Below are positions 1-8,836 of a stretch of 34,112 nt of DNA, piece by piece. The translations under genes and the position numbers were made by a program. Under the pieces are notes generated by a model. The model was not told the origin of the DNA, searched no databases, and saw only the letters and a list, made by a program, of their open reading frames with translations. Source of the stretch: Woeseiaceae bacterium (lineage in GTDB: Bacteria; Pseudomonadota; Gammaproteobacteria; Steroidobacterales; Woeseiaceae); assembly GCA_030066655.1 (NCBI GenBank), contig JASJBE010000048.1:1-34112 (forward strand), given 5' to 3'. The first letter of the stretch is position 1, and each line of letters begins with the position of its first letter.

Positions 1-243
1 TTGGCGCATGCTCAGGAGAAAGTACCGAAGACGCCGAGCAGGCCGCTGCTCGCGAGAACCTCGATGCAATGTCAGAGGTGCATGCGACAGACACCACCGA
101 GACAACCGCACGCGCCGGCGCCTCCTCGACAGCTGGCGTTGCCTCGGTGGTGTCTGTCGCATGCACCTCTGACATTGCATCGAGGTTCTCGCGAGCAGCG
201 GCCTGCTCGGCGTCTTCGGTACTTTCTCCTGAGCATGCGCCAA
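1..243. repeat. Perfect 101-base inverted repeat with 41-base loop
   Basis: Bases 1-101 are the exact reverse complement of 143-243; the loop is 102-142. Pairing breaks at 102/142 and is only sporadic after that. The right arm, read on the minus strand, is the coding sequence of a lipoprotein N-terminus, so the left arm makes the plus strand encode the same roughly 33-residue peptide. The repeat starts at the first base of the window and may continue beyond it. A perfect palindrome inside a coding region is best explained as a fold-back chimera from amplification or assembly; a real inverted duplication is possible. Confidence 0.95.
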
Positions 244-307
244 GCGACCAGATCAGGGCAAAGGCTGCTGAGAGTCGGAGAGTCGTGGTCGAGTGCTTTG
301 AAATCAT
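2..307 (-). CDS. Lipoprotein, partial and probably chimeric at its 3' end
   Basis: The minus-strand frame starts with ATG at 307 and stays open to the window edge (about 102 codons seen). It begins MISKHSTTTLRLSAAFAL, a Sec signal peptide ending in a lipobox-like SLGAC followed by an acidic, Ser/Glu-rich stretch, so an exported lipid-anchored protein is likely. The ATG overlaps the stop of the preceding sigma-factor remnant as ATGA (304-307), which points to translational coupling. Only residues up to about 55 (307-143) can be trusted, because the rest reads through the inverted repeat. I do not recognise a family. This frame differs from the overlapping 97-codon frame at 72-365, which lacks these features. 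Confidence 0.5.
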   Translation of the reverse strand, partial: MISKHSTTTLRLSAAFALIWSLGACSGESTEDAEQAAARENLDAMSEVHATDTTEATPAVEEAPARAVVSVVSVACTSDIASRFSRAAACSASSVLSPEHAP

Positions 308-660
308 CGCTGCAGTGTAATGCAATCCGCCAACATGTCGAGGGCGGGCAGGCCGGATACACCACCCTGACAACGCTTTCGGGCTCGAAAACGGTGGGCC
401 ATTCGCGAGCGCGCCTGTGACCCGAGTCGCTCGACAGAGCGGGGAGCGATATCCAACGCCTGCGCGGTCTCTGCCGTTGTCAGGCCGGCGAAGTAGCGGC
501 ATTCGAACACGCGTGCGAGGCGTTCATCTTCAAGCTCTAAGATCTTCAACATCTCGTCGACCTGGAGCAGGAACTCAGCCTTCTCATGCCCGTCATCGCC
601 GATCGCTGTCTCGACGAGCGTGACGTCCTCGCGCGCACGTTTACCCGCGGTTTTGACTGG
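304..660 (-). pseudogene. ECF sigma factor remnant (sigma region 4 only)
   Basis: The open frame runs on the minus strand from just after an in-frame TAG at 661-663 to a TGA at 304-306. It carries an ECF sigma region 4 helix-turn-helix: VTLVETAIGDDG, then ARVFECRYFAGLTTAETAQAL and IAPRSVERL. This resembles the C-terminal half of the TIGR02999-type ECF factors, one of which is intact at 27672-28229. The region 2 half, about 100 residues, is not visible upstream in any minus frame; that DNA encodes the start of the amidohydrolase on the other strand. The first internal ATG is at 552, but starting there leaves only 82 residues without a core-binding region. I call it a 5'-truncated pseudogene; a stand-alone region 4 protein is less likely. 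Confidence 0.6.
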
Positions 661-722
661 CTACGAGAAGATCCCGTCATGCGACGCGAACTCGCAGCAC
701 GATTAAGCAACTCGGAAACGCG

Positions 723-736
723 TACAATCGGGTATA
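723..736 (+). promoter_or_regulatory. -10 hexamer implying a leaderless amidohydrolase mRNA
   Basis: TACAAT at 723-728 is followed by 7 bases and the ATG at 736, so transcription would begin at or next to the start codon. There is no Shine-Dalgarno sequence before this ATG and no convincing -35 box. The same arrangement recurs before four other starts in the window. Confidence 0.45.
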
Positions 737-2475
737 TGAGCACGCTCCGATTCCTGTTGCCTGTAACGCTGTTGCTTCTGTCCGGCTGCGGCCGCCCGAC
801 TTCCCAAGAGACGTTTCCCGTCGCCGACCTGCTGCTGGTCAATGCCGACGTAGTTACCGTTGACCCGGACGTTCCAGACTCCGACGCGGTCGCAATCGAC
901 GGCGAGCTGATACTCGCCGTCGGCACGGCCGAGGAACTGTCGACGTATCGTGGCGAGGACACCGAGGTCATCGATCTCGGCGGCCGGATGGTCATCCCCG
1001 GCTTCATCGAGGGGCACGGTCACTATACGAGCTTCGGTGGCTCGCTGCTGATTCTCGACTTCCGCTATGCAGAGAGCTTCGCCGAGATCGTCTCCATGGT
1101 CGCCGACGCCGCGGCCGAGACTCCTGCCGGCGAGTGGATCGTTGGGCGTGGCTGGCACCAGGACAAGTGGGCAACGAAGGAAGACCTCCTCTTCGAAGGC
1201 CTGCCTGTTCACGACTCGCTGAGCGAGGCGACACCCGATCACCCGGTCATGCTGATTCACACCAGCGGTCATGCCGTGTTCGTCAACGAGCGCGCAATGG
1301 ACCTCGTCGAGGTCGATGGCAGCACGACGCCCCCGCCCGGCGGCGAGATCGTCGTCGACAGCGACGGTCGGGCGACCGGCATGATGCGAGAGGCTGCGCA
1401 GGATGTGTTCCGCACGGCTTATTCCGGTCACCAGGGGCGCCGCCCGGCAGGCGTTGCGGAGGCCGAACTCCGGCGCATGATCACGCTCGCCGGTGAGGAG
1501 TCGCTGCGTCACGGCATCACCTCCTTCCAGGATCTCGGCACGACGTTTGCTGAGGTTGACCTGATCAAGACGATGGCCGAGGAAGGCAACCTGCCGGTTC
1601 GCCTGTTCATGGCCTTCGAGGAACAGGCTAGCGAGATGGAAGGTCGTCTCGATGACTATCGAATGGTCGGTTACGGCAACAACTTCCTGACCGTGCGCAC
1701 GATCGGCGAGAAAGTGCTCGACGGGGCACTCGGCACTCACGGTGGCTGGTTGCTCGAGCCCTATTCAGATAGGCCGGACAGCTACGGGCTGAACGTCGTC
1801 TCGGTCGAGGAGATCGTAAAGTCGGCGGAGCTGGCAATGAAGTACGACTACCAGATGGCGATTCAGGCCATCGGCGATAGAGCCTATCGGGAGCTGCTGA
1901 ACATCTACGAAGCGGAGTTCGAGAAGCATCCGGACAAGACCGACCTCCGCTGGCGCATCGAACATGCGCAGGTCATTCATCCTGACGATGTCGCTCGAAC
2001 CGTCGAACTCGGCGTGATTCCGGCCGTACAGGGCATCTTCGCCTGTTCTGACGGTCCCTGGGTCGTGGATCGACTCGGCGAAGAGCGTACGCGCGAGCGA
2101 GGCTATATCTTCAACACGCTGGCGGAAGCCGGCCTCGTACCGACGAACGGAACGGACCCACCGGTCGATGAGATCAGCCCGATCGGCAGCTTCCATTGTT
2201 CGGTCACACGTGAACTTCCGGACGGCACGCTGTTCCAAGCACAGGAAGTCTACTCTCGCGAGCGCGCGCTGTACTCGTACACGATGGGCAACGCGATCGC
2301 CGCTTTCGAGGAAGACATTAAAGGCTCGATCACGCCCGGCAAGCTCGCAGATCTTGCCGTGTTGTCGCAGAACCTGCTGACAGTGTCGGATGACGACCTG
2401 ATGAATACCGAGGTAACCATGACGATCCTCGGCGGCAAGATTCGTTACCGCGACGGCGAGATCCTGCGCGACTAA
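736..2475 (+). CDS. Amidohydrolase family 3 (YtcJ-like) lipoprotein
   Basis: This is a 579-residue metal-dependent amidohydrolase, expected to cleave amide or related bonds of an unknown small substrate. A signal peptide with lipobox LSGC (Cys18) predicts lipid anchoring in the envelope. The N-terminal beta-sandwich part (DLLLVNADVVTVD) leads to VIPGFIEGHGHY with metal ligands His94 and His96. Later come RIEHAQVIHPDD, NGTDPPVDE and the C-terminal KLADLAVL strand typical of amidohydrolase_3. Where its paralogue at 7063-8814 and the family usually read HAIGD, this protein reads QAIGDRA, so one expected ligand His is Gln. The reading frame opens earlier, at 586, but ATG 736 begins the signal peptide. 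The next gene follows after 21 bases. Confidence 0.85.
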   Translation: MSTLRFLLPVTLLLLSGCGRPTSQETFPVADLLLVNADVVTVDPDVPDSDAVAIDGELILAVGTAEELSTYRGEDTEVIDLGGRMVIPGFIEGHGHYTSFGGSLLILDFRYAESFAEIVSMVADAAAETPAGEWIVGRGWHQDKWATKEDLLFEGLPVHDSLSEATPDHPVMLIHTSGHAVFVNERAMDLVEVDGSTTPPPGGEIVVDSDGRATGMMREAAQDVFRTAYSGHQGRRPAGVAEAELRRMITLAGEESLRHGITSFQDLGTTFAEVDLIKTMAEEGNLPVRLFMAFEEQASEMEGRLDDYRMVGYGNNFLTVRTIGEKVLDGALGTHGGWLLEPYSDRPDSYGLNVVSVEEIVKSAELAMKYDYQMAIQAIGDRAYRELLNIYEAEFEKHPDKTDLRWRIEHAQVIHPDDVARTVELGVIPAVQGIFACSDGPWVVDRLGEERTRERGYIFNTLAEAGLVPTNGTDPPVDEISPIGSFHCSVTRELPDGTLFQAQEVYSRERALYSYTMGNAIAAFEEDIKGSITPGKLADLAVLSQNLLTVSDDDLMNTEVTMTILGGKIRYRDGEILRD

Positions 2476-2496
2476 CACAACACGGAATTTCGGATT

Positions 2497-2931
2497 ATGC
2501 GAAAGAGCAACTTTTTCTTTGCAGTCTGCCTGACGCCGCTCGCGCTGCAGGCCTGTTCAACACCGCAACCGCGCGCCGAGACTGAGGCTGTGCGCGATTA
2601 CATCGCCGCGGCTGAGCTCGAGGAGACGGACCAGATCCGCTACAGGACGATGAGCAACTTCGAGCACAGGCCGATCAATGAGGAATTCGCGGTGCTCGCG
2701 ACGCACGACGAGCACTACCTGCTCGAATTCCGGCGGCGCTGCTTCGCGCTCTACGACACCACGTTCATCACTCCTGACGTTCGCCGGGACAGCAATACCC
2801 TGCGTGCAGGTTTTGACACGATCCGCGGTTGCGTCATGGAAAAGATCTATCCGATCGATGAGGCGCAGGCCCTGGAGCTCGGGCAACTGGGCGACGCACC
2901 GGGTGACGAAGACGTTGTGGTGCATCCCTGA
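2497..2931 (+). CDS. DUF6491 family lipoprotein
   Basis: This 144-residue exported protein has a hydrophobic signal sequence ending in the lipobox-like LQAC (Cys20). The mature part contains the spaced features DQIRYRTMSNFEHR, LLEFRRRCFALYD and DTIRGCVMEKIYPI, which match the pattern of the small DUF6491 envelope proteins found in many gammaproteobacteria. Two mature Cys residues, in RRCFAL and RGCVM, could form a disulfide. It starts 21 bases after the amidohydrolase, so co-transcription is likely. The function is unknown. Confidence 0.7.
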   Translation: MRKSNFFFAVCLTPLALQACSTPQPRAETEAVRDYIAAAELEETDQIRYRTMSNFEHRPINEEFAVLATHDEHYLLEFRRRCFALYDTTFITPDVRRDSNTLRAGFDTIRGCVMEKIYPIDEAQALELGQLGDAPGDEDVVVHP

Positions 2932-3041
2932 GACAGCTGCCCCCTGCGACGCCCCAAACGACTCTATCTCGACAATTCCGATCGCAGATCCGCTTTAGAA
3001 TTGCAGCACTGATTCAACAGCAACTCGTGAAAAAGCCGTGA

Positions 3042-3067
3042 TCTCTGCGTGAGATCTCGCGCAGAGA
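3042..3067 (+). promoter_or_regulatory. Upstream hairpin in the spondin-gene leader
   Basis: TCTCTGCG (3042-3049) pairs with CGCAGAGA (3060-3067) as a perfect 8-bp stem with a 10-base loop. There is no T-tract after it, so it is not a typical terminator for the preceding gene. It lies one base upstream of a second hairpin that contains the ribosome-binding site. Confidence 0.55.
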
Positions 3068-3068
3068 C

Positions 3069-3103
3069 TCTCTCCTGACCCAAGTACATTCGATCAGGAG
3101 AGA
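3069..3103 (+). promoter_or_regulatory. Hairpin sequestering the Shine-Dalgarno of the spondin gene
   Basis: TCTCTCCTGA (3069-3078) is the exact reverse complement of TCAGGAGAGA (3094-3103), with a 15-base loop. The right arm contains the AGGAG ribosome-binding site for the ATG at 3107. In the folded mRNA the site would be fully paired, a design seen in RNA thermometers and translational switches. The structure is directly visible; the regulatory role is inferred. Confidence 0.6.
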
Positions 3104-3106
3104 ACG

Positions 3107-3811
3107 ATGAAGAGAGCACTCATAGCAGCAGCACTCGCGGCATCCGCACTGGCCCCAACAGCCGCAGACGCTACAGACTTCGATGTAGAAATTACGAACC
3201 TCACGAACGGCATCTACTTCACGCCGTTTCTGGCTGCCGCGCATCCTGCCGGTACCAATCTGTTCGTCGTCGGACAACCGGCATCGGCCAACCTCCAGGC
3301 GATGGCAGAAGGCGGCAGTATCGATGGTCTCGTTGCCGACGTGACCGCGCTTGGCGCGACCTTCGTCGCGAATCCCGCTGCAGGCTTACTGCCGCCAGCA
3401 ACTAGCACTACTTTTAACCTCAACACGGATGGCACGACCAATGATCGGCTCACCATCGTCGCGATGCTGCTGCCAACCAATGACGCGTTCGCCGGGCTGA
3501 ACGCGATCGAGATACCCACAGAACCAGGGACATACGTCTACGACGTTCCCGCCTATGACGCGGGCACAGAGGCCAACGACGAACGGCTGACCGGAGGCGG
3601 CGCGCCGGGTGCTCCCGGCATGCCGGCTGACCCGGGTGGCCTGACCGGCACAGACGGCACCGGTGCGGCAGCCGCGGATACGAATACCAACGTTCATATC
3701 CACCGCGGCGCGCTGGGCGACAGCGACGCAACCGGGGGCAGCAGTGACCTCGACAACCGTGTGCACCGCTGGCTGAACCCGGTTGTGCGCGTAACGCTTA
3801 CAGTGCGATAG
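3107..3811 (+). CDS. Secreted Spondin_N-domain-like protein
   Basis: This 234-residue protein has a clear Sec signal peptide (MKRALIAAALAASALAPTAA) and no lipobox, so it is probably periplasmic or secreted. The mature part reads FDVEITNLTNGIYFTPFLAA, then NLFVVGQPASANLQAMAEGG and later YDVPAYDAGTEANDE, as in bacterial Spondin_N-domain proteins. That fold often binds metal and mediates adhesion in eukaryotes; bacterial roles are unclear. A Gly/Ala/Thr-rich, low-complexity insert precedes the C-terminal RVTLTV strand. Translation starts at ATG 3107 behind a strong but hairpin-buried AGGAG. A related lipoprotein follows after 9 bases, so the two form an operon. Confidence 0.75.
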   Translation: MKRALIAAALAASALAPTAADATDFDVEITNLTNGIYFTPFLAAAHPAGTNLFVVGQPASANLQAMAEGGSIDGLVADVTALGATFVANPAAGLLPPATSTTFNLNTDGTTNDRLTIVAMLLPTNDAFAGLNAIEIPTEPGTYVYDVPAYDAGTEANDERLTGGGAPGAPGMPADPGGLTGTDGTGAAAADTNTNVHIHRGALGDSDATGGSSDLDNRVHRWLNPVVRVTLTVR

Positions 3812-3820
3812 GAGAAGGTC

Positions 3821-4567
3821 ATGTTATTCGATCAACCTAGATTGCTCACGGTAAGCGCGATTCTCGCCAGCGCACTGCTGATCGCAGGATGCAGCAGCAG
3901 CGATGATGACCCGGCGCCGGCGCCCGATCCGACACCGGCACCACCTGCGACGACGACGTTCGAGGTAACGGTCAGCAACCTGACTAACGCCCAGCCACTG
4001 TCACCCGTCGCGATCATCGCTCACCGGGATGGTTACGCGGTCTTCACCGTAGGGGCGCCGGCAACGGTCGGCCTGGAGACGCTGGCAGAGGGCGGCGACA
4101 ACGCCGCGTTGATCGGCGAGGCGGATGCTGACGCACTGGTGCTGGCTACGGCTTCAGGAATGGCGCCGATCGGTCCGGCTGCCAGCGAAGCCATCACTTT
4201 TGAAGTCCTCGAGAGCGAGCTCCCTGGCTTGCTGCTGAGCACCAGCACGATGCTGGTCAACACGAATGACGCCATCACCGGGTCAAACAGCGTCACCATT
4301 GGCGACATGGCTATCGGTGACGTCATCTCGCTTCGGACCATAGCGTATGACTCTGGCACCGAGGCGAACACGGAGCTTGCGATCCACATCCCCGGTCCTG
4401 CGGGCGGCGGCGAAGGCTTTAATGCCGTAAGAGACGACCTGGCAGACCGCGTGACGATGCACACCGGCGTCGTAAGCCGGGATGACGGATTCGCTATGTC
4501 CGATCTAACGGACCAGCACCGCTTCGACAACAGCGTCGCAGCGTTTCGTATTGAGCGCATTAATTGA
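3821..4567 (+). CDS. Spondin_N-domain-like lipoprotein
   Basis: This 248-residue lipoprotein has a signal peptide with lipobox LIAGC (Cys23), then an acidic Asp run and a Pro/Ala-rich linker (about residues 30-44). The rest resembles its upstream neighbour: FEVTVSNLTNAQPLSPVAII, VGLETLAEGGDNAAL, TMLVNTNDAITGSNSV and YDSGTEANTE. This makes it a Spondin_N-like paralogue tethered to a membrane, beside one that is free. AGGAGAAGG before ATG 3821 is a strong ribosome-binding site. A two-component system follows about 130 bases downstream and may regulate or sense this pair; that link is only positional. Confidence 0.75.
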   Translation: MLFDQPRLLTVSAILASALLIAGCSSSDDDPAPAPDPTPAPPATTTFEVTVSNLTNAQPLSPVAIIAHRDGYAVFTVGAPATVGLETLAEGGDNAALIGEADADALVLATASGMAPIGPAASEAITFEVLESELPGLLLSTSTMLVNTNDAITGSNSVTIGDMAIGDVISLRTIAYDSGTEANTELAIHIPGPAGGGEGFNAVRDDLADRVTMHTGVVSRDDGFAMSDLTDQHRFDNSVAAFRIERIN

Positions 4568-4674
4568 TTCACCCTTGGTTAAGAGGCACAGGGACGTGCC
4601 TCCCCCCTCCTGTGATAAATCTGTGAAATTTTCGGTCTACTCTGCCAATACCCACTCAAGGGAGGCGGCGATCC

Positions 4675-4697
4675 ATGCAAGCCCGAACGTGCGACAA

Positions 4698-4701
<4 letters not shown>
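4675..4701 (+). promoter_or_regulatory. Eight-codon upstream ORF overlapping the response-regulator start
   Basis: AAGGGAGG (about 4658-4665) is well placed for ATG 4675, which opens MQARTCDK followed by TGA at 4699-4701. That stop overlaps a GTG at 4698 that starts the response-regulator frame (GTGA). The strong ribosome-binding site therefore serves the mini-ORF, and the regulator may be translated by termination-reinitiation. A sequencing indel joining the two frames is the alternative. Confidence 0.4.
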
Positions 4702-5407
<706 letters not shown>

Positions 5408-5411
<4 letters not shown>

Positions 5412-6883
5412 ACAGCCTTCTCGCTAAACTGTCCGTCGCGTTGGTCACGCTTGTCGGACTCATGGGCGTTTCCTTTTACTTTGTAGACAGAGTGAATACG
5501 CGGGTCTACTACGAGGAGTTATCCCAACACCTGAACGCGCCCATCGCGATGTACGTCACGGAGCAACGCCAGCTAATAGACAACGGTGTTGCTGACCTCG
5601 ACAGCCTGCTCGAGCTTGCTGGCCACGCGATGGTGATAAACCCGACTGCCGAGATCTATTTGCTGGATGCTCAAGGCAACATTCTTGGGCACAACCAGCC
5701 ACCGGAGGCCGTGCACGGCACGCGCGTGGACCTCGCGCCGATTACAGCGCTAATCAGCGGAGAGGCACAGCCTCCGGTACGAGGCATGGATCCGCGCAGC
5801 GTCGACAGCGCAAAAGTCTTCTCAGCGGCAGAGGTTCAATCCGAGGCGGGCCTTGAAGGCTACCTTTACGTCGTCCTCGGCGGCCAGACCTACGAGACAC
5901 TGGCCAACAACGTTGGCGATACCTACACGGCAAAGGCGAGCGCCGTCGCGGTGGCATCGATCGTGTTGCTGACGGTCGCTATCGGCCTCATCGTCTTTCG
6001 CGTTCTGACACGACGCCTGAAACGCCTGAACTGCGAAATGCAGCGTCTCACAGAAGCAAGGTTTGCCATCGAACCCACGCTCGTCCGCCCCGCCGACGGT
6101 GGCGATGAGATTGATGAACTCGGAGCAGCGTTCCTCGATATGTCTTCGCAGATTCGCCGCCAGATTGAGCAACTGAAAGAGACCGACAAAATCCGCCGCG
6201 AGCTCGTATCGAACATCTCGCACGATTTGCGTACGCCGCTGGCGGCGATACAGGGCTACATCGAAACGCTAATCTTAAAGAGTGAGTCGATGTCGGACGC
6301 CGATCGCGATCGCTTCCTGCGCATCGCTCGCAAACACGTTGTGCGCCTCGGCGTGCTGGTCGGCGACCTGTTTGAGCTCTCTAAGCTGGACTCAACCACG
6401 GTGACGCCAAAGCTCGAGCGCTTTTCATTGCCGGAACTGATTCAAGATGTCTCACAGGAGTTCGCGATTGAGTCCAGTAAGAAGAATATCGACCTGGAGA
6501 TCGAAGTCAGTGACGCAAGCGTGTTCACGGTTGGCGATATCGGACTCATCCAGCGCGTGCTGGAAAATCTCGTCAGAAATGCCATCCGCTTCACGCCCGA
6601 GGGCGGAGTAGTCACGCTGTCGATTGCCGAGAAACCGCAGACAGTTACCGTCGCCGTATCGGATAACGGCCCGGGTATCGCTGAAAAGGACGTTCCGCGA
6701 ATCTTCGATCGCTTTTACCGAGCACTCGACGGCGAGGAGGCACGTTCTGACTCGTCCGGTCTCGGGCTCGCTATCGTCAAGCGCATTCTAGATCTGCACG
6801 ACAGTCGAATTACCGTATCCAGCAAACTCGATGTCGGCACGCGATTCGAGTTTGAACTACCGCTTATTCAGCAGGCAGCCTGA
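5408..6883 (+). CDS. Sensor histidine kinase
   Basis: This 491-residue inner-membrane kinase is the partner of the preceding regulator. A first membrane span covers about residues 8-26, followed by a periplasmic sensor domain (about 28-175) and a second span (about 176-199). A HAMP linker leads to the HisKA helix with phosphoacceptor His272 in SNISHDLRTPLAAIQGY. The ATPase domain has the N box (ENLVRNAIRFTPEGG), DNGPG (about 419-423) and GLGL (about 451-454), so all catalytic boxes are present. The start is GTG 5408 inside the regulator stop. The signal sensed is not evident from sequence; the upstream secreted spondin-like proteins are possible targets. Confidence 0.9.
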
Positions 6884-7062
6884 AATCAGGCATCCGGCTC
6901 GAAACCGCTTGGCCTGCGAGTCACCTTGCTTCGACCCGCTTTTCGGGGTTGCCCCGATATTGCCGTCTAACCTTGCAGGCCAGGTGTCTGCCGACGCCAC
7001 CAATAACTGACAAGTGATCGGTGCTGCGTTAAGTTTGTGGCGTCGCCATAACGAGAACAACA

Positions 7063-8814
7063 ATGACGTACCGCAAACTCCTGTCCACGGCCGCGTTTGT
7101 GGTATTGCTCGCAGGCTGTGGTGCCGAGCAGACGGACCCCCCCGCTGAAGACGGCGCTGATCTCGTACTGACCAACGCCCGCGTCTACACGCTGAACTGG
7201 GGCGAGCCCGGGCCGGACGGCGAAGTGGCCGCCGACGCGCCGGTTTCAGACGGCGGTTGGCAACCGGACGCCGAAGCCGTAGCGACAAAGGGCGGCGACA
7301 TTCTGTTCGTTGGCAGCACGGACGAGGCCTTGCAGCTCGCTGGTGAGAACACACGCGTCGTCGACCTCGCCGGCGCCACACTGATACCGGGCCTGGTCGA
7401 CTCGCACACGCACATATTCGATCTCGGCGCGAAGCTCGACACGGTCAACCTGAGGGGCATAGAAACCGAGGAGGAAGCCGTCGCGCTGGTCGCAGAACGG
7501 GCGAAATCCGTGCCGGAGGGAGAATGGATCATCGGCGCCGGCTGGGACGAAGGTGCGTGGGCAAATCGCTACCCGGACAAAGCACTGTTGAGCGAGGCCG
7601 TCCCCAACCACCCGGTGTTCCTCGACAGCCTGCACGGCTTTGCGGCCTGGGCGAACCAGGCGGCGCTCGATGCCGGCGGCATCACGGCGGACAGCGAAAT
7701 CCCCGTCGGCGGCGAGATGCGGCTCGGCGAAGATGGCGAACCCAATGGGCTGTTCATAAACCGTGCGACGACGATGCTGGACGCCATCGTGCCGCCGCCG
7801 CCGAGAGAGACGCTGATCAATCGCGTCCTGCTCGCGCTCAGGCAGATGGCGGAAGACGGCTACGTCGCCGTGCACGATGCCGGGCTGGACTCGCGAATGA
7901 TGGATGTCCTCGAACAGCTCGAGAAGGAAGGCCGACTCCCAATCCGCGTGTACGCGATGCTGTCGCTGCGGGATGAGCCGCTTATTCGGAAGTGGATCGA
8001 CAAAGGACCCGACACGGACAACGACAGCATGCTGGTCACGCGAACCGTGAAGGCCTACTACGACGGCGCCCTCGGCTCTCGTGGCGCGCGGCTGCTCTAC
8101 GACTATGCAGACATGCCCGGGCACCGCGGCGTCAGCGGCGGTGACTACGGCTTCGACCAGGCGCTGAATGCCGAGGCGATGAAGGTCGGATTCCAGGTCG
8201 CGATTCACGCGATCGGCGATGCCGGCAACCGCGAGGCGCTCGACATCCTCGAAGGCGTGTTCAGAGAAGAACCAACGACACGTAACAATCGTCACCGCAT
8301 CGAGCACGCGCAGGTCATGCACCCGGACGACATGCCGCGGCTCGGCCAGCTCGGCATCATCGCGTCGATGGAACCGCCGCATGCGATGGAAGACAAGCGT
8401 TGGGCCATGGCGCGCCTCGGTCCCGAGAGGATCCTCGGCGCCTACGCCTGGCGCTCGCTGCGTGAGTCGGGCGCCGACATCACCTTCAACTCGGACAACC
8501 CGGGCTCAGATCACAGTATCTTCTACGGGCTGCACTCGGCCATCACCCGGCAGGACAAGAACCTCGAACCTGAGGGTGGCTGGTACGCGGAACAGCGGCT
8601 CACGGCCGACGAATCGGTGCGTGCCTACACGAACTGGTCCGCCTACGCGAGTTTCCGCGAGGACGATACCGGCATCATCGAGGCCGGCCGCTGGGCCGAC
8701 CTGACTGTCATTGATATCGATCCCTTTGTGCTGGCCGACGAAGACCCTGCTCGGATACTGAACGGCAGGATCCTGATGACGATCGTCGACGGCAACATCG
8801 TCTTCGAACGCTAG
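7063..8814 (+). CDS. Amidohydrolase family 3 (YtcJ-like) lipoprotein, second paralogue
   Basis: This 583-residue metal-dependent hydrolase has lipobox LLAGC (Cys19), so it is an envelope lipoprotein. After the N-terminal beta-sandwich (DLVLTNARVYTLN) comes LIPGLVDSHTHIFD with ligands His115 and His117. VKAYYDGALGSRGA, VAIHAIGDAGNR, HRIEHAQVMHPDD and FNSDNPGSDHS supply the remaining core motifs, so the active site looks intact, unlike the Gln variant at 736-2475. The C-terminal part (ADLTVIDIDPF) closes the beta-sandwich. The substrate is unknown; relatives act on N-substituted amides or cyclic amides. No clear Shine-Dalgarno precedes the ATG. The next gene follows after 22 bases. Confidence 0.85.
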   Translation: MTYRKLLSTAAFVVLLAGCGAEQTDPPAEDGADLVLTNARVYTLNWGEPGPDGEVAADAPVSDGGWQPDAEAVATKGGDILFVGSTDEALQLAGENTRVVDLAGATLIPGLVDSHTHIFDLGAKLDTVNLRGIETEEEAVALVAERAKSVPEGEWIIGAGWDEGAWANRYPDKALLSEAVPNHPVFLDSLHGFAAWANQAALDAGGITADSEIPVGGEMRLGEDGEPNGLFINRATTMLDAIVPPPPRETLINRVLLALRQMAEDGYVAVHDAGLDSRMMDVLEQLEKEGRLPIRVYAMLSLRDEPLIRKWIDKGPDTDNDSMLVTRTVKAYYDGALGSRGARLLYDYADMPGHRGVSGGDYGFDQALNAEAMKVGFQVAIHAIGDAGNREALDILEGVFREEPTTRNNRHRIEHAQVMHPDDMPRLGQLGIIASMEPPHAMEDKRWAMARLGPERILGAYAWRSLRESGADITFNSDNPGSDHSIFYGLHSAITRQDKNLEPEGGWYAEQRLTADESVRAYTNWSAYASFREDDTGIIEAGRWADLTVIDIDPFVLADEDPARILNGRILMTIVDGNIVFER

Positions 8815-8836
8815 ACAGTCTCCCAAGCCCGCCGCG

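Noticed and set aside
1-243. Covalently closed hairpin telomere or linear-replicon end
   Set aside because: Such ends are symmetric with tiny loops and no coding constraint; here the loop is 41 bases and the arm is a lipoprotein coding sequence, so a fold-back artefact explains it better.
703-1740. Long minus-strand frame of 345 codons opposite the first amidohydrolase
   Set aside because: It mirrors a clear amidohydrolase with metal motifs and a signal peptide; high GC content makes long antisense frames common, and this one shows no family pattern.
2932-3041. Specific promoter for the spondin gene
   Set aside because: No convincing -35/-10 pair was seen in this stretch, so I made no promoter call.
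6945-6960. Hairpin CGGGG-TTG-CCCCG after the histidine kinase as a terminator
   Set aside because: The T-run lies before the stem rather than after it and the stem is only five or six pairs, so I did not list it as a terminator.
7246-8382. Minus-strand frame of 378 codons opposite the second amidohydrolase
   Set aside because: It covers the motif-bearing region of a real gene on the other strand and its residues show no recognisable domain.
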